A stretch of 35,667 nt of DNA from Patescibacteria group bacterium (GTDB lineage: Bacteria; Patescibacteriota; Minisyncoccia; Phycocordibacterales; PALSA-1337): the NCBI GenBank assembly GCA_028865615.1, contig JAGWJT010000004.1:1-35667 (forward strand), in the 5' to 3' direction. The stretch's first letter is position 1. Every line of letters begins with the position of its first letter. The translations under genes were made by a program, and so were the position numbers. This document shows positions 1 through 8,531 of this stretch, in pieces. The notes under the pieces are model-generated. The model worked only from the letters and a program-made list of their open reading frames with translations, was not told where the DNA came from and did no database searches.

Positions 1-35
1 TTGATCACAGAGGCACTTTGCGCGAACGCATGGCG

Positions 36-1253
36 CTATTCTCGGAGCGCCTCTATAACCCCCAAGACTCGCTTGATATCGGCCTTTTTGGTGAAGCGAC
101 CAAAAGAGAATCTGACGCTCGTCCGGCTATCGGCACCTATGGCTTTGAGGACATATGATTCATCCTGATCGCGCAGACATGAGCTCTTGGTAGACACGGC
201 TATGCCGGCGGCGTCAAGCTGCAGCACAAAGAATTCGTTGTCTATGCCGGGTATAGAGACATTGAGGATGTGTGGCGCACACGTAGCCGACGTCCGCGGA
301 TTCACGATCGGGTCCGGCGCCATCTTCACAAGACCTGCTAGAAATGAATCTTTTAATTGGCGCAGCCTGGCACACTCTCTTTCTCGATTTACTCCTGCCA
401 GTAGAAGCGCTTTAGCAAAACCCATAATACCCGGCAAGTTCTCCGTGCCGGAACGCAAGCCTCTTTCCTGCCCGCCGCCGTGCATTATCGGTTCTATCAG
501 CCCATCGTCCGTCACAGCGCGCCTGACGAACAAAGCCCCGACACCCCGTGGGCCATAGACTTTGCTGCTATCCAACGTCATCAAATCGACTCCTAGTTTT
601 TCAACATTCAGTTCATCGCACAGCGCGGCTTGGGCGGCATCGGTGTGCAGGAGGGGGTATTTGGTTGTTGGTAGTTGGTAGTTGGTTGTTGGTTGTTGGT
701 TGTTGGACCCCTTTCTCCATTGTCTTATGGTCTTAGCGATTTCGCGTATGGGCTGTATGGTGCCTATCTCATTGTTGACTGTCATAATGGAAACTAACAC
801 CGTCTCCGGCTTTAGAGCCTTTTTCAATTCATGGACATCTACGACGCCGTTCTGATTCACGGCCAACTGCGTCACTTCACAGCCAGCCTTCTCCGCCGCA
901 TGCGCCATCTCCATGATGGACGAGTGCTCGATATTGGATATTATCAAGTGCGGCTTTGCGGATCGGCCGGCGGCGCCGGTATTCATGCGCTTCCATGCGA
1001 CTTTCAAGACACCTCCAATGGCTATATTGTTCGCCTCTGTCCCACCGCCGGTGAAGACTACCTCGTCGGTATGGGCATGAATGAAACCGGCCACGGCGGC
1101 GCGCCCTTCATTCATGGCCCTCTTGGCCGCTACTCCCTCGCGATATATAGATGACGGATTGGCGTATTCCGTCGATGAATACCGCTTCATGACCCGCAAA
1201 ACTCGGGGATCTATGGGCGTCAATGAAGCATAATCCAGGTAAATCCTCTTCAT
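36..1253 (-). CDS. Cysteine desulfurase (NifS/IscS family, class V aminotransferase)
   Basis: 405 aa; MKRIYLDYASLTPIDPRV, GGTEANN, NNEIGTIQPI, HTDAAQA, SxKxYGPRGVGALF; contains a low-complexity in-frame insert NNQQPTTNYQLPTTKY. Confidence 0.95.
   Translation of the reverse strand: MKRIYLDYASLTPIDPRVLRVMKRYSSTEYANPSSIYREGVAAKRAMNEGRAAVAGFIHAHTDEVVFTGGGTEANNIAIGGVLKVAWKRMNTGAAGRSAKPHLIISNIEHSSIMEMAHAAEKAGCEVTQLAVNQNGVVDVHELKKALKPETVLVSIMTVNNEIGTIQPIREIAKTIRQWRKGSNNQQPTTNYQLPTTKYPLLHTDAAQAALCDELNVEKLGVDLMTLDSSKVYGPRGVGALFVRRAVTDDGLIEPIMHGGGQERGLRSGTENLPGIMGFAKALLLAGVNRERECARLRQLKDSFLAGLVKMAPDPIVNPRTSATCAPHILNVSIPGIDNEFFVLQLDAAGIAVSTKSSCLRDQDESYVLKAIGADSRTSVRFSFGRFTKKADIKRVLGVIEALRE
656..706. 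repeat. Heptanucleotide tandem repeat (GGTTGTT/GGTAGTT) x7 inside the cysteine desulfurase CDS
   Basis: Reads directly as ggtattt ggttgtt ggtagtt ggtagtt ggttgtt ggttgtt ggttgtt gg. Confidence 0.95.
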
Positions 1254-1278
1254 ATATTGAATATAGCACAGTATAATA

Positions 1279-1767
1279 GTGCGTATGTTAGATCAAATCA
1301 TATCAAATCCGTTAGCATTATCAGTGGTCATCCTGTCCGTGGCAGTCGTCGCCTTATTTATTCTTACGATAATCATGTGGCGGAAGCTCCATCGTTTCCT
1401 GGTGGGCAGCGGATCCGTGGACTTGGACGGCTCTATCCGTTCCGTATCCGCCGATCTGACTGACTTGAAGTCGTTCCGCAAGGAGCTCGAGGATTACTTG
1501 ACGACCGTAGAGAAGCGCCTCAAGAAAAGCGTCCGGTCGGTGCGCACAGTGCGTTTCAATCCGTGGCACGGCGCCGGTCTGGGCGGCGACCAGAGCTTCG
1601 CCACAGCCTTCATGGACGAGAACGGCGACGGCGTGGTCATCTCCACCCTATACTCGCGCGACCACGTGAGCATATTCGGCAAGCCTCTGAAGAAGCATGG
1701 GAGCGAGCACGAATTGTCGGACGAGGAGCGCCGCGCCGTCGAGGAGGCGAAAGTGGGGTTGGAGTGA
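1279..1767 (+). CDS. DUF4446-like membrane-anchored protein
   Basis: 162 aa; N-terminal TM helix, then VRSVRTVRFNPWHGAGLGGDQSFATAFMDENGDGVVISTLYSRD typical of DUF4446; start may be ATG at 1285. Confidence 0.8.
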   Translation: MRMLDQIISNPLALSVVILSVAVVALFILTIIMWRKLHRFLVGSGSVDLDGSIRSVSADLTDLKSFRKELEDYLTTVEKRLKKSVRSVRTVRFNPWHGAGLGGDQSFATAFMDENGDGVVISTLYSRDHVSIFGKPLKKHGSEHELSDEERRAVEEAKVGLE

Positions 1768-1770
1768 AGC

Positions 1771-1798
1771 ATCAAGGACCAAGATCCAAGGACCAAGA
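1771..1798. repeat. Intergenic heptamer repeat (atcaagg accaaga tccaagg accaaga)
   Basis: Read directly; immediately follows the DUF4446 stop codon. Confidence 0.85.
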
Positions 1799-2003
1799 AC
1801 CACGCCAAGCACTGCGCCAAGCGGTCATCATGCTCCTGCCGCAGCCACTTCATCTCAGAGAAGTGGCACTTCACCAAACTAAAGTGCCGCTGACCGGAGG
1901 ATGCTGGACATAGGTAAAAGATGGTCATGGAGGAAGTTAAAGAGGGGTTGAGATAAAAAGAATCGCACCGGCTGTTTGCCAGTGCGACTGTGCAGATTGG
2001 TAA

Positions 2004-2351
2004 TCATTTGGTCTTGTCATCCGCCTGAACTGTAGGCATGTCATTCAAGATTATCTTAAACGATTGACAGGACCTGTCGGAATTGAATTTCATGTGACCA
2101 AAGACCTGGACATTGAATCGTTCATTCAATTGACGGATAAAATCCAATGTAGTCTGTAATGTCATGTGTTCCCTTGATTGAATGATTACAACAAGATCAC
2201 CGACTTCTTGGGAAGCTTTAATATTGACAAGCTCGGACATGGACATCCCCCTTGCCTTGGCCTCTTCTCTTAATCTGTTAACGACTCGCTGTCTCAGCGT
2301 AAGGTTGCATTTGATTGTTTTTCCATCTGGATCAGTACATTCTCTCGGCAT
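2004..2351 (-). CDS. Small protein with ribbon-helix-helix-like segment, unknown C-terminal domain
   Basis: LTLRQRVVNRLREEAKARGMSMSELVN resembles an RHH; start set at MPRECTDPDG rather than ORF start 2408; AT-richer than neighbours. Confidence 0.5.
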   Translation of the reverse strand: MPRECTDPDGKTIKCNLTLRQRVVNRLREEAKARGMSMSELVNIKASQEVGDLVVIIQSREHMTLQTTLDFIRQLNERFNVQVFGHMKFNSDRSCQSFKIILNDMPTVQADDKTK

Positions 2352-2420
2352 AATTCCTCCATTGGTTGATATTTCTATTTCAATAGTGACCAGTGCCAAC
2401 CTTATCATATTTGATTATTC

Positions 2421-2449
2421 TTGTCAAATAAGATTTTGTCTGCTATATT
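2421..2449 (+). promoter_or_regulatory. Putative sigma70 promoter of infB
   Basis: TTGTCA (2421-2426), 17-nt spacer, TATATT (2444-2449), upstream of ATG 2469. Confidence 0.65.
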
Positions 2450-2468
2450 GAGAATCTGTCAAACTGCC

Positions 2469-4043
2469 ATGCCGAAAGACCAGCAAAACCTGGTTCCGCG
2501 TCCGCCTGTCGTCGTAGTGATGGGCCATATCGACCATGGCAAGTCGACGCTTTTGGACTATATCCGCAAAACCGAAGTGGTCAAAGGCGAAGCCGGCGGC
2601 ATCACCCAGCACGTTGGCGCCTACCAGGCCGAACACACTTCGTCGGACGGCAAGAAGCATAACATAACATTCCTGGACACCCCGGGCCATGAGGCGTTCT
2701 GCTCTATCAGAGAGCGCGGCGCTCAAGCCGCAGACGTGGCTATCCTGGTCGTATCAGCCGAGGACGGCGTCAAACCGCAGACCATAGAAGCCATGGGTGA
2801 GATACGAGCGGCAAAGATCCCTTTCGTCGTAGCTATAAACAAGATAGACAAACCCAACGCCGATATCGACAAGACCAAGACTTCATTGGGAGAAAATGAG
2901 ATATATGTCGAGGGTTGGGGCGGAGATGTCCCCTGGGTCGCGATATCGGCCCTGAACGGCAAAGGCATCCCTGAGCTGCTCGATCTGGTGATACTCACGG
3001 CTGAATTGGCCGAATTGAAGGCCGACCCTGCCGCCGCAGCTTCCGGCATAGTGATCGAGTCCGAGCTAGACACCCGCAAAGGCATCACCGCTACCCTGCT
3101 CATAAAGGACGGTTCTCTCGGTACCGGCTCGTTCGTGGTGGCCGAGGACGCGTATGCGCCTGTCAGATTCATCGAAGATTTCAAAGGCGACAAGATCGAG
3201 CCGGCCGGACCTTCTATGCCTGTCATCATATCAAGCTGGACCAAGATACCTTCATGCGGCTCTTTATTTGCGACGGTATCGACAAAGAAAGAAGCGGAGA
3301 GGATGATCCAGGATTCAAGATTCAAGATTCAAGAAGAGAAACGCGCGAAAGCCAAGCCTATCGAGGCGCACAAGAAGGCAAAGGGCGAGCTGGCCGCCGA
3401 TCAATTCGGCTACAAGAAAGGCGAACCGGAGACGGTCGTACTGCCTATCATCGTCAAAGCCGATACTATAGGTTCGCTCGACGGGGTCAGACATGAGCTG
3501 GACAAGATAAGACACGACAAGGTTCAGTTGAGGATCGTCTATGAAGGCATAGGCGATATCAATGAAAACGACGTCAAGCTGGCCGTGAGCGATCCAAGCA
3601 CGCTCTTGGTCGGCTTCAACGCCGAACCGGACAAGAAATCCGCGGCCATGATAGAGCGTTCACCTGTACCGATATCCGTCAGGTCGTTCAAGGTCATATA
3701 TGAGCTTACGGATTTCGTCAAAGAGACTTTCCTGGCAAAAGCCCCGAAAGAATTCGTGGAGCAGATGATAGGAAGGGCGAAGATACTAGCCGTGTTCTCC
3801 AAAGCCAAGGACAAGCAAGTAGTCGGCGGCAAAGTCGAGACTGGTTTGCTCGAGACAGGCAGCGAGGTCAGGATAATGCGCCGCGAGGCCGACATAGGCC
3901 GCGGCAAGATACGCGAGCTGCAACAGCAAAAAGAACGGGTTTCGGAAGTGCGCGAAGGATACGAATTCGGCATGATGATAGAGTCGAAGGCCGAGATAGC
4001 CGCCGGAGATCGCATAGAGGCAGTGAGGACAGTGGAGAAATAG
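2469..4043 (+). CDS. infB: Translation initiation factor IF-2 (short form)
   Basis: VVVMGHIDHGKSTLLDYIRKTEVVKGEAGGITQHVGAY, DTPGHEAF, NKIDKP; lacks the long N-terminal region; start reset to ATG 2469 because 2421 lies in the promoter. Confidence 0.95.
   Translation: MPKDQQNLVPRPPVVVVMGHIDHGKSTLLDYIRKTEVVKGEAGGITQHVGAYQAEHTSSDGKKHNITFLDTPGHEAFCSIRERGAQAADVAILVVSAEDGVKPQTIEAMGEIRAAKIPFVVAINKIDKPNADIDKTKTSLGENEIYVEGWGGDVPWVAISALNGKGIPELLDLVILTAELAELKADPAAAASGIVIESELDTRKGITATLLIKDGSLGTGSFVVAEDAYAPVRFIEDFKGDKIEPAGPSMPVIISSWTKIPSCGSLFATVSTKKEAERMIQDSRFKIQEEKRAKAKPIEAHKKAKGELAADQFGYKKGEPETVVLPIIVKADTIGSLDGVRHELDKIRHDKVQLRIVYEGIGDINENDVKLAVSDPSTLLVGFNAEPDKKSAAMIERSPVPISVRSFKVIYELTDFVKETFLAKAPKEFVEQMIGRAKILAVFSKAKDKQVVGGKVETGLLETGSEVRIMRREADIGRGKIRELQQQKERVSEVREGYEFGMMIESKAEIAAGDRIEAVRTVEK
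3305..3335. repeat. Heptamer repeat (GATTCAA) inside infB
   Basis: gatccag gattcaa gattcaa gattcaa gaa encodes MIQDSRFKIQE. Confidence 0.85.
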
Positions 4044-4075
4044 TTATTGGTTTATAGTTATTAGTGATTAGTCAA
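4041..4075. repeat. Heptamer repeat (TAGTTAT-like) x5 starting at the infB stop codon
   Basis: tagttat tggttta tagttat tagtgat tagtcaa; first TAG is the infB stop. Confidence 0.85.
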
Positions 4076-4115
4076 GCGCAAAATAATTATTTACAACTGC
4101 AAATCATAAACTGAC

Positions 4116-4463
4116 ATGTCCACCAAAGACCTGAAACTAAAGGAGATCATAAGAGAGCTGGCGGCCGAGTTCTTCTCGCGCCAATCGAATCGGACTTCCC
4201 TCATCACCATAACCGACGTGGAACTGCTGAGCCGCAACCGGAGAGCGCGGATCCTGTTCACGGTCATGCCTGAAAACCAGGAAGGAGCCGCTGTTGATTT
4301 TGCCCACAGACAATTGACGGATTTCAAACAATACGTGCAGGACAAATCCAGGATCGCCCGCATCCCCTACTTTGAAGTAGCCATAGACAAGGGCGAGAAG
4401 AACAGGCAGAGATTGGACGAAATAAGTCAAAAGTCTTCAATGTCCTTAAAGTCTATAAAGTAA
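4116..4463 (+). CDS. rbfA: Ribosome-binding factor A
   Basis: 115 aa; STKDLKLKEIIRELAAEFFSRQSNRTSLITITDVELLSRNRRARILFTVMPE, consistent with RbfA and with location after infB. Confidence 0.85.
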   Translation: MSTKDLKLKEIIRELAAEFFSRQSNRTSLITITDVELLSRNRRARILFTVMPENQEGAAVDFAHRQLTDFKQYVQDKSRIARIPYFEVAIDKGEKNRQRLDEISQKSSMSLKSIK

Positions 4464-4524
4464 AATGCTAGTATTGTGACTGGCTTTAGATCTTATGGGC
4501 TTGATGGGCTTAACAGACTAATCC

Positions 4525-4596
4525 GGCCACGTAGAAAAGTGGTAATTCAGCGGTCTGCAAAACCGCTATACGCGGGTTCGATTCCCGCCGTGGCCT
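4525..4596 (+). tRNA. tRNA-Cys (anticodon GCA)
   Basis: Acceptor GGCCACG/CGTGGCC; anticodon stem GCGGT/ACCGC with loop CTGCAAA; T-arm GCGGG TTCGATT CCCGC; no encoded CCA. Confidence 0.95.
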
Positions 4597-4630
4597 CTCG
4601 TAAAAAACATATGGTATACTGCTATGCAAT

Positions 4631-5326
4631 ATGGCGGATAACAAAGCTGGCTTTTGGCCAGGACTAAAATCCAGATATCGACCGCAATTCTCGGAGAAAA
4701 AGTACGTCTGGTCTTTGATCTTGGCATTTGCCCTTCTCGTAGCCAGTCTGGTCATAAATTATTTCGCGGCCATGTATGCCGTCGAGCGGGCCTCCAATCC
4801 CGTGGCTGACATCATACTGTCCAACATCCCGACTTTCGATGTGGACTGGGCTTTTGTCTACGGACCGATTATATTCTGGGTCATCATATCCTTATATTTG
4901 GTATACGATCCGAAACGCATCCCGTTTACCATAAAGAGCATCGCCTTGTTCATAGTCATAAGATCCGCCTTTATAACACTCACTCATATAGGACCGTTTC
5001 CGGATCATATAAGCCTGGACGTGGCCGGCATGGACCTGTTCGGCAGGCTGACGCGCGGAGACTTGTTCTTCGTATTCAGTGCCGGCGCCGATCTATTTTT
5101 CTCCGGCCATACCGGATTCCCATTTCTCCTGGCGCTAATATTCTGGAACGACAAGACTATGAGATGGTTCTGCCTGGTCTCGTCGGTATTCTTCGGAATC
5201 GTGGTGCTTCTGGGACATCTTCACTATTCTATAGACGTGGCTTCGGCATTTTTCATCACCTATACCATATATCACATAGCGATCAAAGCTTTTCCGACTG
5301 ACAAAAATAGGCTTTTGACGGCTTAA
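4631..5326 (+). CDS. Multi-pass membrane PAP2_C / sphingomyelin-synthase-like phosphatase
   Basis: 231 aa, about six TM segments; FFSGHTGFPFLLAL and GHLHYSIDVASAFFITY resemble the C-terminal PAP2 catalytic motifs. Confidence 0.7.
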   Translation: MADNKAGFWPGLKSRYRPQFSEKKYVWSLILAFALLVASLVINYFAAMYAVERASNPVADIILSNIPTFDVDWAFVYGPIIFWVIISLYLVYDPKRIPFTIKSIALFIVIRSAFITLTHIGPFPDHISLDVAGMDLFGRLTRGDLFFVFSAGADLFFSGHTGFPFLLALIFWNDKTMRWFCLVSSVFFGIVVLLGHLHYSIDVASAFFITYTIYHIAIKAFPTDKNRLLTA

Positions 5327-5444
5327 AATAAGTCTCTACTAGAGTTATGCACATGCGCCGGAACGGATGCGCTCGTGCGTATGTTAAAATACATACGAAA
5401 AGCGCTTCGAGGCTCTCGAAATAACGCCGCGGAAGCGATTTCTA

Positions 5445-6593
5445 TTGATGAATAATGTGCCTTTAACATCAGCGATACTCGCATTCGTCGTTGCGGTCAT
5501 AGCAGCGGTCTGGGGGTTGGTACGCGGCTGGACGTCCGGACGCCGGCGCACCGCTTCGCAGCTTACGTTGGATAGGCACGGCGGCAACCCGATCATATCT
5601 CCGCAAAAGCATATGGACTGGGAAAGCGAGGGCACCTTCAATCCCGCCGCCGTCCAAGACGGCGTCGGGTCCGTGCATCTATTTTACAGAGCGATCGGAG
5701 GCGACGGGTTGTCGCGCATAGGCTACGCTTCAAGCGAGGATGGCAAGAGGATCGTCTACAGGTCTCCTTATCCGGTCTTCAATCCCACTCCCGGATTTGG
5801 CCTGCCCGAACCGGAAACGGTCTCCGGGCCGCGCTCGTATGATATGGAACGGCATCCCTCCGGCGGCGGTTGGGGCGGCGCCGAAGATCCCAGGACCGTG
5901 CGCATAGACAACCGTATATACATGACATACATGGCCTTCGAAGGATGGGACAGCATGCGCATAGCCGTCACTTCGATATCCGAAGACGATCTCAAGAAGA
6001 GACGCTGGAATTGGAAAAAGCCGGTAGTTATATCACCGCCCAAGAAGCGCAACAAAAATTGGGTGCTATTCCCGGAAAAGATCCGCGGCAAATTCGCCAT
6101 ACTTCACGGACTATCGCCCAAGGTCATGATCGACTACGTGGACAGCATAGACGACTTCTACGGCAATAAACACATTCGGAGCGGCGCCGATCATGGAGGC
6201 TGGGGCTATTCCGACCCGAGCCGAAGAGGCAGATGGGATCACAGGATGCGCGGCACGGGAGCTCCGCCGTTGCGAACGGACCTGGGCTGGCTGGTGCTAT
6301 ACCATGCAATAGACGACCGCAACCAGAAAAATGTGATCGGCTACAACATCGGAGCCATGATCTTGGACGCAAAAGATCCTACAAAGGTATTGTATCGTTC
6401 TCCGGAACCGATCTTGACACCGAAGGCCCATTACGAAAATGACGGCAAGCCGGGTGTTGTATACGGTTCCGGCGCGATCATAAAGAACGGCAAGCTCATG
6501 GTCTATTATGGCGGCGGCGACAAGCACGTCTGCATAGCGGAGACCCCTATCCGGCCGCTGTTAGACTGGCTCACTGCATACGGTAAAGTATAA
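5445..6593 (+). CDS. GH130-family glycosidase/phosphorylase-like protein with N-terminal TM anchor
   Basis: 382 aa; N-terminal hydrophobic helix; NPIISPQKHMDWESEGTFNPAAV, GGAEDPRTVRI, GAPPLRTDLGWLVLYHAID; start likely ATG 5448. Confidence 0.85.
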   Translation: MMNNVPLTSAILAFVVAVIAAVWGLVRGWTSGRRRTASQLTLDRHGGNPIISPQKHMDWESEGTFNPAAVQDGVGSVHLFYRAIGGDGLSRIGYASSEDGKRIVYRSPYPVFNPTPGFGLPEPETVSGPRSYDMERHPSGGGWGGAEDPRTVRIDNRIYMTYMAFEGWDSMRIAVTSISEDDLKKRRWNWKKPVVISPPKKRNKNWVLFPEKIRGKFAILHGLSPKVMIDYVDSIDDFYGNKHIRSGADHGGWGYSDPSRRGRWDHRMRGTGAPPLRTDLGWLVLYHAIDDRNQKNVIGYNIGAMILDAKDPTKVLYRSPEPILTPKAHYENDGKPGVVYGSGAIIKNGKLMVYYGGGDKHVCIAETPIRPLLDWLTAYGKV

Positions 6594-6600
6594 TCAAGCA

Positions 6601-8505
6601 ATGTTCACAGTCACCCGCTCTCCAAACAATCCGTTGCTGTCTCCGAACGAGGATCATCCGTGGGAGGCGTCGGCGGCGTTCAACGGTTGCGCCATAGCTT
6701 CAGGCAAGGATACTTATATAGTGTACAGAGGTATGTCAGGTCACGATCTGCTGAAAGAACCCCATATCAAGATGTCCGTGATCGGCAGGGCCACGTCGAC
6801 GGACGATGGGCGTTTCGCCGACAAAAAAGTCCTGATAAGTCCGGATGCGGATTTCGACAGGTTCGGATGCGAGGACCCTAGAGTAACCGAGTTTGGCGGC
6901 AAATACTATATTTTCTATACGGCGCTCGGCGACTATCCGTATTCGGCGGACAACATAAAAGTCGCCGTGGCTATATCCAAGGACATGGATTCGATCACCG
7001 AAAAACATCTCGTCACGCCGTTCAACGCCAAAGCCATGGCCATGTTTCCCGGAAAGATCGGCGGTAAGATGGCTGCTCTGCTCACCATAAACACCGACAG
7101 GAAACCTGCCGACATATGCTATGCCGAATTCGAAAAACCAGAAGATATATGGTCCGGCGCATTCTGGGAACAATGGCTCAAGAACGTCGACGCCCACAAG
7201 CTGTCCGTCAGACGTCTGCCTGACGACCAGGTAGAGCTTGGCGCTCCGCCATTGTGGACGGAGGACGGTTGGCTCGTCATATATTCGCATATACAACGCT
7301 ATGGTCATGGAGACCAAGTATTCGGCATAGAAGCCATGTTGCTAGACCATGACAATCCACGCAATATCCTAGGTAGGACAAAGGGTCCGTTCATGGTTCC
7401 CGAGGCATATTATGAGAAGGTAGGGCAAGTGGCCAATATAGTATTCCCCAGCGGCGCATTGATAAAGGGCGACTTGCTCGAAGTTTACTACGGCGCATCC
7501 GATACATACTGCGCCAAAGCGACCATTCCTTTGGACAACCTGGTGAGGAGCATGACTGAACCTGCCAAGCCGGTCTTGGCCAGATTCCCCGGCAATCCGA
7601 TAATCTCTCCCCGGCCCGGATATCTATGGGAGTCGGCCGGCACCATCAACCCGGCGGCCGTCGATATCGGCGGCAAAACCAGTATATTGTATAGAGCCGT
7701 CGCCGAAGGCAATGTGTCTACATTCGGATACGCTGCATCGAGCGACGGCCTGTCCATAGATGAACGGTCCGACAAGCCAGTATATTTCCCGCGCGCCGCC
7801 TTCGAGAGGCGCGTCGACGGAGGAACTACTAATTACGGCTGCGAAGACCCCCGCATCGTCAGGATCGGAGATCGATTGTATATGACATATACCGGATACG
7901 ACGGGCACACGCCCAGAGTGGCTGTAAGCTCGATCTCCTTGGCTGATTTTGAGACCGGGAAATGGAGCGGCTGGACGGAGCCGCAAGCCATCACCCCGCC
8001 GGGCGTCGACGACAAGGACGCCGCTATATTGCCCGAACCGGTAGATGGCAGATACATGATATTCCACAGGGTCAGGGAGAGCATATGCGCGGATTTCGTC
8101 GATTCATTGGATTTCGACAAGGAGAAAGTCACGAGATGCATCGAGATCATTGCGCCGAGGCACGGCATGTGGGACGGCGGCAAGGTCGGCATATCTGCTC
8201 CGCCAATAAGGACCAAAGCCGGATGGCTGCTCTTGTACCACGGAGTCTCATGGAGCACTACCTACAGAGTCGGTGCCGTGCTTCTCGACTTGGAAGATCC
8301 GACTATCGTGACAGCGAGGAGCGCTGTGCCGATATTCGAACCGGAAGCGGAATACGAACGTAAAGGGCTGACTCCCAACGTAGTGTTCCCATGCGGCTTA
8401 GTAGCGCGCAGGAACACGCTGTACGTATACTATGGTGCGGCAGACAGCGTCATCGGAGTAGCTACGATGAAGCTAGACACTATCTTGCGCATGTTGAAGA
8501 CATGA
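6601..8505 (+). CDS. Tandem two-domain GH130-family protein
   Basis: 634 aa; domain 1 NPLLSPNEDHPWEASAAFN...GCEDPRVTEFGGKYYIFYTAL; domain 2 NPIISPRPGYLWESAGTINPAAV...GCEDPRIVRIGDRLYMTYTGYDG...GISAPPIRTKAGWLLLYHG. Confidence 0.85.
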   Translation: MFTVTRSPNNPLLSPNEDHPWEASAAFNGCAIASGKDTYIVYRGMSGHDLLKEPHIKMSVIGRATSTDDGRFADKKVLISPDADFDRFGCEDPRVTEFGGKYYIFYTALGDYPYSADNIKVAVAISKDMDSITEKHLVTPFNAKAMAMFPGKIGGKMAALLTINTDRKPADICYAEFEKPEDIWSGAFWEQWLKNVDAHKLSVRRLPDDQVELGAPPLWTEDGWLVIYSHIQRYGHGDQVFGIEAMLLDHDNPRNILGRTKGPFMVPEAYYEKVGQVANIVFPSGALIKGDLLEVYYGASDTYCAKATIPLDNLVRSMTEPAKPVLARFPGNPIISPRPGYLWESAGTINPAAVDIGGKTSILYRAVAEGNVSTFGYAASSDGLSIDERSDKPVYFPRAAFERRVDGGTTNYGCEDPRIVRIGDRLYMTYTGYDGHTPRVAVSSISLADFETGKWSGWTEPQAITPPGVDDKDAAILPEPVDGRYMIFHRVRESICADFVDSLDFDKEKVTRCIEIIAPRHGMWDGGKVGISAPPIRTKAGWLLLYHGVSWSTTYRVGAVLLDLEDPTIVTARSAVPIFEPEAEYERKGLTPNVVFPCGLVARRNTLYVYYGAADSVIGVATMKLDTILRMLKT

Positions 8506-8531
8506 TGTTCGAGCGATGTTAAACTATAGCC

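Noticed and set aside
4476-4667. Small ORF across the tRNA
   Set aside because: Overlaps a complete tRNA-Cys cloverleaf.
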